This document shows positions 1-14,173 of a DNA stretch of 64,000 nt, piece after piece. The notes below the pieces were generated by a model. The model worked only from the letters and a program-made list of their open reading frames with translations, had not been told where the DNA came from and ran no database searches. Within the stretch, counting starts at the first letter, position 1. The number at the start of each line of letters is the position of its first letter. Source of the stretch: Stichopus chloronotus (lineage: Eukaryota; Echinodermata; Holothuroidea; Aspidochirotida; Stichopodidae); assembly GCA_021234535.1 (NCBI GenBank), contig CM037836.1, positions 31,064,769 through 31,128,768 on the forward strand, written 5' to 3'. The position numbers and the translations under genes are program-made.

Positions 1-428
1 TCTAGATGACAGTCACTAAACTGTTTCAAGACTACACTAGTACAACTAATGACATTTCACATGACTACATCGAAAAATGAATGACAAGTAAAAAAAATAA
101 ATTAATCATGCTAGCAACAAACTGTCAAAAGGCAACCTTAATGTAGCTGGCAATGAATCACATGTGACAAGACTACATTCATCCACCAATCTTTAAATGA
201 CAATTTCAGACATTACAGCACCTCTTCTATTAAATATGGATCTTTTAAATGGTTTACTGATTACTGAAAATACAGTTTTTAAAGGTTTTCAGGGGTCCAC
301 AAAGATTTTTTAAAGTTTACAAGATGTAGTTTCCAGTATGAACAAAGGAAATAACAGCAAATTCTTACTGTTATAAGAAAAATTACCTTAATCCAGCAGT
401 CAATGAAAGGGCAAGTAACCAAACTTAC

Positions 429-532
429 CTTCACCCAGAAATAACGCAAGATTGCCTCATTGACAATGGCAATATACTCTTTAACATAGAGCAGCCATCT
501 TTTCCAACATAATGTTTTTGATACAGTATATT
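429..532 (-). other. Exon-like open segment of unknown identity
   Basis: On the minus strand, TTTTGCAG precedes base 532 and AAG|GTAAGT follows base 429. The 104-nt segment is open in the phase left by RGP1 exon 3 and would read [13 protein letters not shown] and so on. It does not resemble the RGP1 block expected here, and the intervening intron would be only 47 bp. It could be a lineage-specific exon, a cryptic exon or chance. Confidence 0.2.
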
Positions 533-579
533 CTGCAAAAGTCGGGTAAACAACATAGTAGTGACACAGTAATACTGAC

Positions 580-3765
<3,186 letters not shown>

Positions 3766-4184
3766 TATTTCTTTGTTGTAACCTAAAAAGTAAAAAAGTG
3801 ACAATGTGACTTATCTTACACACATTGCTGTATATGTGCAACACATACTAATGTATTCCTAGGAAACAAATTATTGAAGATATGATGAATGGTACAGTGC
3901 TTGGTCCTCACTATCTCAGAACTTTGGCCAGCTGTCTACCTCTTCATGTCAGGTCTTTGCAGATTGTCAATCATACAAGACAGAGGAGCAGCCAGTCTGC
4001 GGAGGTCTGGCTTGAGCCTCACAGATAAAGGGGGGGGGGGGGGTTCTGGTGCATGATCTCTGAATACCTACCTTACACCTGATCTCCTCTGAAAATACAC
4101 CAGTTTAGGCAGTAGTTTGCAAAATAAGGCTTCTTACGGTACCTTTTAGTTCTTGTTCATGTTTCACACTTTTCAGTTCTTTTA

Positions 4185-4330
4185 TTTCTTTTTTAGCATC
4201 CTTTTCTTAGCTTCAGAGCCTCTTACTCACTTTCTCTTCCATACTAGCTGTTTTGTGCTGTTTGTAAACTGCTTTGAGATCTAATTTTGATGTATGGCGC
4301 TATACAGAAACAAATTATCATTATTGCAAA
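4185..4330 (+). mobile_element. LINE/SINE 3' tail of L2 type
   Basis: The sequence runs GTTTGTAAACTGCTTTGAGATC, then GTATGGCGCTATACAGAAAC, then AAATTATCATTATT. The word order (GCTTTGAGATC ... GGCGCTATA ... short TTATTATT-like tail) is the familiar 3' end of CR1/L2-group LINEs and their dependent SINEs. Only the tail is visible. Confidence 0.6.
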
Positions 4331-5275
4331 CATCATGATGAAGACAGAGATACAATAATTGTGGCCTTAAACAATCCAGAACTGCATGACAATAATTTTT
4401 TACTTTAGGAGAATTCCAGGCCAGCAGAGTTTCTAACACTACTGTATGCACACATTTGAAGGGTGCAGCTATTATTATGAAATTGACCGTGATCTCTGAG
4501 GCTTGTGATGTAGTTGACGACCAGCTCTTGATTCTGTATGACCAACCTGATTGTACTTCATAATTAGTAACTAGACACACTGTGTATTCAATGAGGCTAA
4601 CTGGCTATTGCAATATACTGTAAAATAGGTAATCGATTAAGTTGAGATAGAACACATAAGAAGAGGAGTTTCTCATCAAAGAGCCACAGCTCACACAGCT
4701 TACAGCGGTGTGAACAATAGCTCCATAATCAAGGAAAACATGACTGATACTGAGTACAAAGTTTTCGAAAGTAAACATTTCTAATAACAGGGCAAAAGGT
4801 CATCTAATTATTAATTATGAAGATTTTGTTTCATTGCACAACGCAAGCAAAAGACAAATGTCGCCTTGATGTAGGTCCTTTACAAAAAGACATACAGTAC
4901 CTTTTTAACCTGGCAGGCAAATATCTGTATTTACAGTACAATTAAGGCCTATTTAGAAAATTCTATGGAAATCTTCATTTCCATCAAGTTGTGCAGCTGA
5001 CATGACATTGTAGCACTGTATAAACACTTCCAGTTTTCCTTACTTTTAACAACTCTCTCTAAATATAATGGACTTGTGACAAACATCTTTTGAAGTTGAT
5101 CCTTTCTTCTTAATCACCTACTTGCTGCACCCATTTGCTTTTTAAATAATGAAGTTATATGCCAGAAAAAAATTCTGAATATTTCTGCAATATTTGTAAT
5201 TTACTTTATGCTAAGTTTTTTTCTATAACAGAGTGAAAAAATTGCAAATTAGTTTACGAACTTTGTTAATTTTTG

Positions 5276-5629
5276 TTAAAGGGAAATAGGGCGTTTGTTT
5301 TAGAGAAAACATCCATATTTTTTAAACCAACGTTTGTGGACGTAGAATGATAGATTATTCAAAAGAAGGAAGGACAGTAGTCTTCTTTCCAAGAAATAAG
5401 CTTCTCACAGATAGAAATTCAGTTATTTCTTACTCAACACTAATTTGTTCACCCAAACTTTTCAAAATTCAAATGATGCATCTTCCATTACTCATCACAT
5501 GCATAATGTTTTAAGGAGATGAAACTTTGGTAGATGTTTGTTGATGACACTGGATGGTTTAACAATGATTACCGCTATTTTCTTTTGTATGTCATGTTGG
5601 TGTATTCTAAACGCCCTATTTCCCTTTAA
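5276..5629. mobile_element. TTAA-flanked MITE with perfect 17-bp inverted ends
   Basis: The element (5280-5625, 346 bp) starts AGGGAAATAGGGCGTTT and ends AAACGCCCTATTTCCCT, exact inverted complements. It is bounded on both sides by TTAA (5276-5279 and 5626-5629). TTAA target duplication is characteristic of piggyBac-type transposases, though piggyBac ends usually begin CCC. It has no coding capacity. A diverged full-length copy sits in semaphorin intron 7. Confidence 0.85.
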
Positions 5630-5929
5630 ATTCCACCTAATGTAAGGCCAAAGGCACAAATTGCCTTCCACTTGGAAATTTTGCAAGTGGGGAGAATATG
5701 AGTCCTACATTCACTTCTCAACTAACCTTCAGGTGACACACACAGGTGAATACAGTTAGTGAAAGTTCCAATTGTTGCTTCAGGAATTTGACAATTAATC
5801 TGCATTACCCGGGGACATATTACTCATTCGGAAATGCAGGTAGAATACCATTAATTAGCCCACACTAAGAGAGAAACAAAAGGTGCCGATCCAGAACACA
5901 CCCAGCATAGTGCAAATATAAAGTCATTA

Positions 5930-6480
5930 AAATTGTCAGCGTTTGCAGAGGATAAGGATGACATGGAAGCATAACTTACAACATTTGAGCACTATGAGAC
6001 AGCTAATGGTTGCAAAAAGGAGGCATGGGATGTAAATGTAAGTAAACTCTTAACCCGTAACTTCTTAATTGCATACTACAGTTAAATAGATGAGAAGGCC
6101 AAAGTTTTTGATAGGCTGAAACAAGGGTAGGGAGGTATGAACTGACAGAAGGATTCCGAAATAAATTCTGGACATGTAGGCCAACGCAACAGGAAAGGGA
6201 AAGACAGTTCGTTACTAGACTAGCAAGTTATTTGAATGGATGGATTGGACTCCCAGGGATAGCGAAAATGTTTGAGGTGTTACGTGATTTGTTGGTTCGA
6301 TCACAGTTTTTGCAAAATTGTCCAAGAGAGTTAGCCTTGCATATATCAGAGAAGGGCAACCCACAACTGAAGATAAGTTACAAGGGCTGGCAGATGCCTA
6401 TATCAAAGCTCATAGAAGTTGGTATTCGAAAGATAGGAACCGCCAAAGCCAAAGGAGCGAGTTCAAGTAGATGAGAAAAT
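5930..6480 (+). pseudogene. Degraded gag (capsid) of a Gmr1-like Gypsy retrotransposon
   Basis: The plus-strand frames read a decayed capsid. It begins near 5935 with LSAFAEDKDDMEA, TFEHYETAN and AWDVNVSKLLT. After a frame change it has VLRDLLVRSQFLQNCPRELA at about 6268-6336. The last block is the SCAN-like part of a Gypsy capsid. In-frame stops at 5971 and 6081 and later frameshifts show it is dead. A broken zinc-knuckle-like TGT..TAC..TGC remnant lies near 6583-6610. Confidence 0.7.
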
Positions 6481-7139
6481 GAGAAAAGTCAATGAAATAA
6501 TACCATAAGGGAAACAAATGTGCAAGGTCAAAACAGAGACAGAAGTCAACAAGGTGAGTAGAGTGGTAGAAGAGGAAATACAGTGTTACTTGCTACATTT
6601 GCAGCAAATAAGTACATATATATGTCAAGCCAAAGAAAAAATAATGTAAGCATTCATAGCTCCCAAGTTCCGAGAGGCTCGATGCAGGTGCACACATAAT
6701 CTGTCCGATGGTGAATAGCCATTCCCTGGGGGAAGGGTTTAAGGGGCACAGGTGTCCCCCTCAAAATTTTTGTCGTGAAGTTTAGGAGAGTCTACATACA
6801 AAATAGTAGCACTCTTTGGGCAAGTCAGTTAACACAGTTTCTCTAGGTTACTGCCAAAAAATCAATTCTGCAGGCCTGCTGATCTTTTTCCTTTTTTGTC
6901 TTTGTCTACTACGTACGGAAATGTGAAATGCAGGTTTTTCAAAGACCGTGGCAGGTCAGCGGGTTTGGGTGTTCAAATGCGGGTCAAACCTGTGAAATGC
7001 TGGTCACTTGGAAGGTATAAGCATCAATGATGCAAGCATGGTTGGGCGAAGGGTAAGGAAAAGTTAAAGGTAATGCAATCAGCAATAAGATCACAGATTC
7101 AGTCACTGTCCCAAGCTCAGAGGTGTTAGGGTTCATGCA

Positions 7140-7960
7140 AGTGGATAAATATAACCCTCAACAATGTATAGTGAAAGCCTGCAAGACTGGGACAGATATT
7201 TTTAACCTTTATTGTTTGCATACAGAGAGACACCCCACACTAGCCGCTGTATTTTCTCCTTTAGAAATGCTGTTTGGTCCAACCGTTAGAGGTCCCATAG
7301 CAATTCTCAAAGAGTTGTAAACAGGAAAATGAAAAGATGTGGAAGTAACAAACACTAAACAATATGTTATCAATTTGCAAGAAAAGTTGAAAAGAATGTG
7401 GGAGGTGGCTGAAATAGAAATGGAGTAAGCTAAAAAGCAAGATAAGAAATATAACAAAAGGAAAGCAAAGTATGAAATTTCATTGTTGTGGGATGAAGTC
7501 TTGCTGTTGCTCCCCTCTGACGATAATAAAATACTCGTGCAATGGAAATGACCATTTAAAGTAATTTAGAACTACCACAAAGTTCTAGGTGGCCATGAAC
7601 CTACTTTTCACACAAACTTACTTAAGAAGTATATTGGGCAGGTGGAAACAACCGTGGAGCCGAAGGCAGACAATGAATCAGTCGACGTTAGTTGCAGTTA
7701 TTGAAGAAAACAATGAGCCATTAGTGCCTGAGGGGGATAGTGTATTGCATTTACCTACTGAAGAGTTGGTAAAAACAGTGAAGGGTGTCAAAATAACCAT
7801 CTTCGACAAATGAACAAATCAACCAGGTTAAGAGGATATTAGGAAGTTTAAGTGATGTGCTAACAGATATTCCAGATTGGACGAATCTTGGTACACATAA
7901 TATTAAACTTCACGGGCGAGAAACCAATTTGATATTAGCCTTATGTAGTTCATGCTTTAG
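7140..7960 (+). pseudogene. Degraded pol: integrase C-terminus followed by start of RT (Gmr1-like order)
   Basis: From 7240 the frames show FSPLEMLFGPTVRGPIAILK, then YVINLQEKLKRMWEVAE, KKYNKRKAKYE, LLLLPSDDNKILVQWK and TFHTNLLKKYIGQ at about 7600-7638. These are the end of a Gypsy integrase and its GPY/F module. About 200 bp downstream, LSDVLTDIPDWTNLGTHNIK (~7849-7908) is the conserved entry of a Gypsy reverse transcriptase. Stops and frameshifts are scattered through it. Integrase before RT is the Gmr1 arrangement rather than the usual Gypsy order. RT, RNase H and both LTRs were not found. Confidence 0.65.
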
Positions 7961-8726
7961 GTTGCTCTTAAGTATTGGGTAGGTAATAACGTGTATACTT
8001 AACGCTAGGACGACCTGTGGGTTCGCCAGGGTGTAATTTTTACACTAAATTACAGGTGGGTAAAACTGATTCTCCTTTCTCAAACTCAGTTTCAAACCAA
8101 TTCATGTAAACGACTGGCATTCTCTACTTGCATGTGTTTTAATCTATTCTACGACATTTAATTGACCTACTTTAATGGTTTTCAATGAACACAGGTCAGT
8201 TTAGGCTTTCAAGTTTCATGTATGATGTTACGACACGATATGCAGTATGCATTGCTACTGCTGATAGCCTACAGCACAGGCTACGTAGCCTTGCAACTTG
8301 CACTTACAGGTTTAGGCCTTCGTTTTCGTTTATCGTAAGTTGGGACTTCAGCGTACAGTAACTTACACTAAACAGCAATAAAACAATACGCAGTGTAGTA
8401 CTTCTAGTAGCCCGTCTCGTAACGCTGTAAAATGAGTTCTGCACAGCAAATAAATGTCGGTAGAATTAAAAAAAAAAGGTAAAATTATATTATCTTAAGT
8501 CGTATAAACAAGGAGTCTTGACATATCCTGTGATGATCTCGAGTTAACAACGGTGCCATAGGAATTCACACCAGAATAAGCACAATTAGGTCAAGTGACT
8601 ATTGCAGAATTACATAGGCCCCATAAGGAGGGCAAAGGAGCTACTTAGCACTGTATAAAGCACAGCGTCAGCTTTTGTTGTTGAAACTACGGCGCTGATC
8701 ATACGTTAAATTATTTAAAAAGCAAT

Positions 8727-9248
8727 GCAGTGGGAGGGTCCTACTTTGCTCCCTCCACACGGCCAAACTACGGTGGTGTTGGCCAACAAAATACACAGAT
8801 GTAAAGAGAAAATATAATTTTAAATCCTCCCGAATTTACGGCGGGGGTTATATCCTTCTCATTATAGAAACCGGGGGCTCAAAATTGCGGTCAATTTTGC
8901 TAATTTCAATCCCGTTGACTTCGAACGTAAACCAATTACAAAAAGTAAACTAAGTCCGTGACCCCAAACTACACAGATGTAAAGAGAATATATAATTGTA
9001 AATCCTCCGGGAGTTACGGGGTTATATCCTTCTCATTATACCCTAGAAACTGGGGGCTCAAAATGGAGGTAAACTTTGCCAATTTCATCCCAATTGACTT
9101 TGTACGTGATCCAATGACAAAAATAAACTTAGTCCGTGATGCAATGGAAATGAGGGTCTCACTTTGCCACCTCCTGCACGGCCAAGCTACGGTGCCGATG
9201 GCCCCAAACTACACAGATGTAAAGGGAAAATATAACTTTAAATCCTCA
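8727..9248 (+). repeat. Two-module tandem repeat, order A-B-B-A-B
   Basis: Module A (about 63 bp: GTGGGAGGGTCCTAC...GGCCAAACTACGGTG) occurs at about 8727-8790 and 9141-9205. Module B (about 175 bp, starting ACACAGATGTAAAGAGAA) starts at about 8792, 8971 and 9211; the third is cut short at about 9248. The middle B lacks a preceding A. The sequence contains no coding signal. Confidence 0.8.
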
Positions 9249-10319
9249 ACTTTCTTCAGGAGCTAGAGATTACTCATAAAACAGTTAAAATGATCGCCAA
9301 TTATGTAATCTACATAAATTCCTCCATCTACACGGTCTACTCTCCAAGTAATAACATATTCATTTCTATCGTATAAAGAATTTTTCCTGTAAAAAATCTT
9401 TGACAAAACTATTCCTCTTAAGACAAATGTATTCCACACTGTTTGATAACAGAACAAGAGCTGTATCTCAGATAATGGTTCCTCTGGGAAGAATAAGCGC
9501 TAGTCCCACCACTTATTTTCAGAGATGGTCTTCGGTAAATCAAGATGAACAAATGCCTTAACATTTTGGGTCTTAAAATTTTGCTGGAATAAAAAGTCAA
9601 TTACGGCTTTGAAAACGGTGTGAGCACTTTTAACCGACTGTCAAAACAATAGCGCAATAAATAAAAGAAGCATATGATACCAAATACTGCACTGATAATT
9701 TGTGGACTAAATATAGAAACTCATATGTGTAAGGGTGGGCTTTCAGACACCACTTTTCCACAGAACTTCTTTGTTTTGACGTCAGCAAATAACCATAGCA
9801 TAATATTCTGCAATCATAGACATATTTCATCAGAAACCAGCATGATACCAACTGAAGATGCATAGATGAAGTTTCACCATTTTAAGCCAAAGACTTAATT
9901 GTGAAATTAGTACAGCAACTACACTTTATAACATAACTGACAGGTAAAAGTTTTCAAATTGGACATTCCTAAATGTGCAAGCATTGCAAGTCTTTGCTTG
10001 GAAGAGAACTCAAATACCATACCCATAGGGAAAGACAGAAAAGCGAAAAGCAAGGTCTTATCATTTTGTACCCAAGGTCCCAGATGACCATACCAAAACC
10101 AACCCCAATAATGATATTTATATGCTGCATCTAAAAAGAACAACTTAAAGTGTAAATGATCTTCCATTTGTAAATGGTGTGATTAGAAGCTTTTCCTTTT
10201 ATGACCAGTAACCCCATATGACATTTTACCAACAAGAAAAACCGCACAATTTCATTTACTTACCGGGCAGTATATGCCTTCCAAACGTAGTCTACATTCT
10301 GCCTGCTGGTGACCACTGA

Positions 10320-10332
10320 TGACCTTTGACCT
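10320..10332 (-). promoter_or_regulatory. Perfect DR1 nuclear-receptor-type site (sequence match only)
   Basis: The minus strand reads AGGTCAAAGGTCA: two AGGTCA half-sites with a 1-bp spacer. That is the consensus for RXR heterodimers and HNF4-type receptors. It lies in a minus-strand fragment resembling the dispersed AGGTCA repeat. There is no evidence of function. Confidence 0.4.
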
Positions 10333-10751
10333 ACAACAAAAACAATTCCATCTGAGATCTTAATGTTCTATCTACACACCCACTTTGACTCACCTTGCAC
10401 TTTCCCTTCAAAAGCTAGATCTTTCACGAGAAGTTTGTTTCACACACATACCGCTGGGCCATACACACATACATACGCACACCGCAGATACACTGAATCA
10501 CAATCCCAAATTAGATTCCTTGAACGCCTTCGGCAAAGAATAAATTATACGAATCATCTACCTAGAATGAACTACCTTAAATTTAAAGTACAAGTATGAT
10601 CCAGCTCGCTGAGATATCTCAAAAGGTCCTTTTCATACTTGAACAAGATCGTGACCTAAAATGAAATTTGACCCCATGAAAGACATTGGACATCTTTAAC
10701 TAACAATGAAAACGTAGACATCAATTTGGAAGTTCCAGCAAAGCTTGTAGG

Positions 10752-11776
10752 CTGATTTCCAAATTTGCAGGAGGACATGGTTAAGGACAGGAAGTCAAGC
10801 TTAACTTGAGTGTTCATGCACTGTCATGACATTTTGAAAGATCCATCAATGTCCAACTTTCTCGTCGGCTATATCGTAAAGTGTAACTTCTATCAGTTGT
10901 ACAAATGTTGACAAGGTTTTAGATAAAATACTTTCGGGAATTGGGGACTAAGACAACGGAGTAAATATTCGTGAAGGGACAGGGGATGTGTTGCTCTACT
11001 GCCTTCCGACCAAACAGATCACTGCCATGAGAAAAGCTCTCAGGTAGACATTTCGTACTTTCTTCACGTTTCTGTTCCATTGTTGTGTAATGTTACGCTA
11101 ATAGAGCTTTTATACCAAGGTGTATATTTACCATTTCATTCCATTCATTATACCTCGCAAATTCACATCAGATACGGATATAAAGCAGTAAAGAGTACCT
11201 GGTCCCCTGTTGACAATTATTATTTCTTTGAGAAGTTTACTGTTGCTACGTGCTACTATTGTTCGCCAGCTTCTATTCAATCTGGTGGGCATTGAGATCT
11301 TACTGTGTTCCTTTCAGAATCAGTGCACCTTGAAGCAAGGACTATAGTCTGCTATTGTTGGAAGCTACAAACTCCTCCTCCCCCCCCCCCCCCCCCTCAG
11401 CGCATTACTAAATTTTTACAATGAAAAAGAAAAAAACAAAGTCGGAAACTTTGAATATTCCTTAGAACATCATTTCCTTTAAAAACAAAAGTTGCATTGG
11501 AAAGATAGATGTATTCGGTCTCAATAAAAACAGAAGCCTCGGAGATTTACGTCTCCGAGGCTTCTGTTTTTATTGAGACCTTTGGTATCAAATGCGTATT
11601 ACATGAAATATAGAACTTATTTTACCTCACTTTGGGAAATGCTTCCGGAAAAAAAAGTTACCAATTGTAGGCGACATTGAATTCTGTGTTAGGGGTGGGG
11701 CTTGGACGACTTCATCATGTAAGCTACACAAAACGATTTATTTTCACTTAAAGTTGGAAAGTTTTGATACAAAATA
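10752..11776 (+). repeat. Tandem duplication, copy 1 (carries a perfect palindrome)
   Basis: About 1.03 kb is repeated nearly unchanged at 11829-12862. Shared landmarks are CTGATTTCCAAATTTG at the start, GTCATGACATTTTGAAAGAT, a poly-C tract, and TGGAAAGTTTTGATACAAAA at the end. Copy 1 contains the intact palindrome at 11517-11580. The 71-residue frames found in both copies differ by one residue only because the DNA is duplicated; they have no protein-like features. Confidence 0.92.
11517..11580. repeat. Perfect 29-bp inverted repeat with 6-base loop
   Basis: The left arm starts GGTCTCAATAAAAACAG (11517-11545). The right arm (11552-11580) is its exact complement, and the loop is TTTACG. In RNA or single-stranded DNA this forms a 29-bp hairpin. 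It resembles a foldback element, but no target duplication was seen. Confidence 0.95.
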
Positions 11777-11828
11777 TTTCAAGTCTATTTTTATGTGATA
11801 CCACTTGTTTGCCATAGCTTCCATTGAA

Positions 11829-12862
11829 CTGATTTCCAAATTTGTAGTAGGGCATGGTTAAGGAAAAGAAGTCAAACTAACGAAAAAAAAAGTTAGTAAA
11901 CTCTTCTCTAGGTAAACGTGAGTATTCACGGTCATGACATTTTGAAAGATCCATCAATGTCCAACTTTCTCGTCGGCTATATCGTAAAGTGTAACTTCTA
12001 TCAGTTGTACAAATGTTGACAAGGTTTTAAATAAAATACTTTCGGGAATTGGGGACTAAGACAACGGAGTAAATATTCGTGAAGGGACAGGGGATGTGTT
12101 GCTCTACTGCCTTCCGACCAAACAGACCACTGCAATGAGAAAAGCTCTCAAGTAGACATTTCGTAATTTCTTCACGTTTCTGTTCCATTGTTGTGTAATG
12201 TTACGCTAATAGAGCTTTTATACCAAGGTGTATATTTACCATTTTATTCCATTCATTATACCTCGCAAATTCACATCAGATACGGATATAAAGCAGTAAA
12301 GAGTACCTGGTCCCCTGTTGACAATTATTATTTCTTTGAGAAGTTTACTGTTGCTACGTGCTACTATTGTTCGCCAGCTTCTATTCAATCTGGTGGGCAT
12401 TGAGATCTTACTGTGTTCCTTTCAGAATCAGTGCACCTTGAAGCAAGGACTATAGTCTGCTATTGTTGGAAGCTACAAACTCCTCCTCCTCCCCCCCCCC
12501 CCCCCCCCCCCTCAGCGCATTACTAAATTTTTACAATGAAAAAGAAAAAAATAAAGTCGGAAACTTTGAATATTCATTAGAACATCATTTCCTTTAAGAA
12601 CAAAAGTTGCTTTGGAAAGATAGATGTATTTGGTCTCAATAAAAACAGGAGCCGAGGCTTCTGTTTTTATTGAGACCTTTGCCTATTACATGAAATATAG
12701 AACTTATTTTACCTCACTTTGGGAAATGCTTCCGGAAAAAAAGTTACCAATTGTAGGCGACATTGAATTCTGTGTTAGGGGTTGGGCTCCAACCACTTCT
12801 TTATGTAAGCTTCACAAAACGATTTATTTTCACTTAAAGTTGGAAAGTTTTGATACAAAATA
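11829..12862 (+). repeat. Tandem duplication, copy 2 (palindrome collapsed)
   Basis: Second copy of the unit, separated from copy 1 by about 52 bp. The palindrome here (12632-12677) is 46 bp instead of 64. The outer 17 bp of each arm survive and the centre is lost. A further ~11 bp next to it is missing, and about 31 bp has been added near its 5' end. Confidence 0.92.
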
Positions 12863-12879
12863 GCTATTCCTGATAGTGT

Positions 12880-13012
12880 AACTTACGTCTTTGAGGTTTC
12901 TTTTTTTGAGACTTTTAGTATCAAATGCCTATTACTCGAAATATATATAGATCTCTGATTTAACGCTAGAAACTTTTGTACCAAGGAGTATTTTTTACCA
13001 TTTTATAGTCAT
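12880..13012 (+). repeat. Decayed third partial copy of the duplicated unit
   Basis: TTACGTCTTTGAGGTTTC...TATCAAATGCCTATTAC matches the right palindrome arm and flank of copy 1 with many changes. TTTTGTACCAAGGAG..TTTTTACCATTTTAT (about 12975-13006) matches the region around 11106-11140. This implies an older, larger array. Confidence 0.6.
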
Positions 13013-13574
13013 GATACTGCATGATTGTGCCAAGAAGGAAAGCTTAAACAGATCCCATATTTGGCCGTTGTAGGTGTTCCACATTCAGTGCAAGAACCGT
13101 GGCTATTGTCTTTTATTTCTGAGATTAAAGTTCTTGTGATGTCAGGAAGGGTCACTGTCACGTGTATGTCCCTAGTTCTCTTCATAACTGAGTATCGAAT
13201 CGAGGTTTTGCTTGAAGTTAACAAAAGAAACGACTAATATACAAAAAGTCTTTCGAGGTTTTTGCTTAATTGTATTTAAAAGACTTTGTCGTCCTTTCCT
13301 TTCTTTTTTCATTCCCTCTCTCCACATTTTTTCTGATTTATTTTCCCCCCTTCTTCCTCTTTCCCTCTTTCTCTTCAACCATAACACATATACATAAGTT
13401 CTTTAAAAGTAATTTTCTCGGCAATAAACAATTGTTCTGAGTTTTCTGCACCTCCTTACTCCGCTTTTGTATTTCGGTGCCAAACTATCGTTCGTTTTAA
13501 ATACACTCCTAAATTAAATTGGTTTTCTCTGATTTTTTTCTTCTAGATTCGTTCTCTTTTTGTTTGTTTGCAAC

Positions 13575-14173
13575 CTTGATACCATAGGCGTACATCCCGG
13601 GGGGGATGGGGAGGATATATCCCCCCAATATTTGACTTAGGGGGATGGTCAATGTAATTATCCCCCCAATGTTCAGGCTACAGATACGTGTTGAAAATTT
13701 TCTGGTCATCTCCAGCTAACTTGCAAGTCATGTAATGGTCTTCGAACTCACATTTTTGTTACCGGGGATAACCCTGAGTTGATACCTGCCTTTTAAAACT
13801 TAACGGTACATCGTTGCTCTAGAATTGTTCAATTTCAGTCCTCCAGTGCAACTTGATAAAGAGTTTTGTGCTCAAAAGAGCCTTTCCTAAGCGTATAATC
13901 ATGTCAATACCCTACAACATTACTCCTGTATTTTACCCCTTAAAGCAGTCTTCCTGGGGCCTCTGAGGCGTTAAAACCCAGGAGCTTCCGGGGGCTTCCC
14001 CCCTGGAACCCCCACCGGGGCTTCGCCCCTGGACCCCACCAGGGGCCCTAAGACGGGCCCCTGGACCCCACCCTTTAGGGGCCTCGAGCTTCGCACTCGC
14101 CGTGCACGCTTCGCGTGCACACATCATGCCCCGCCCCCAATGTTGAAAAGAAATCTACGCCCCTGCTTGATAC
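13575..14173. mobile_element. GC-rich non-autonomous hAT-type element with exact 8-bp target duplication
   Basis: CTTGATAC occurs directly at 13575-13582 and 14166-14173 and brackets a 583-bp element (13583-14165). The ends are CATAGGCGTACAT and, inverted, CAGGGGCGTAGAT: imperfect terminal inverted repeats. The CA(GGG) start with an 8-bp duplication is the hAT pattern. The body is far more GC-rich than its surroundings and holds nested self-complementary blocks such as GGGGCTTCGCCCCT. It has no transposase. Confidence 0.8.

Noticed and set aside
10363..10599. His/Thr-rich small protein
   Set aside because: It is read from a CA-rich stretch, with no supporting feature.
11080..12403. Two near-identical 71-residue proteins
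   Set aside because: They lie in the duplicated unit. Identity reflects duplicated DNA, and there is no family match, splice context or codon signal.
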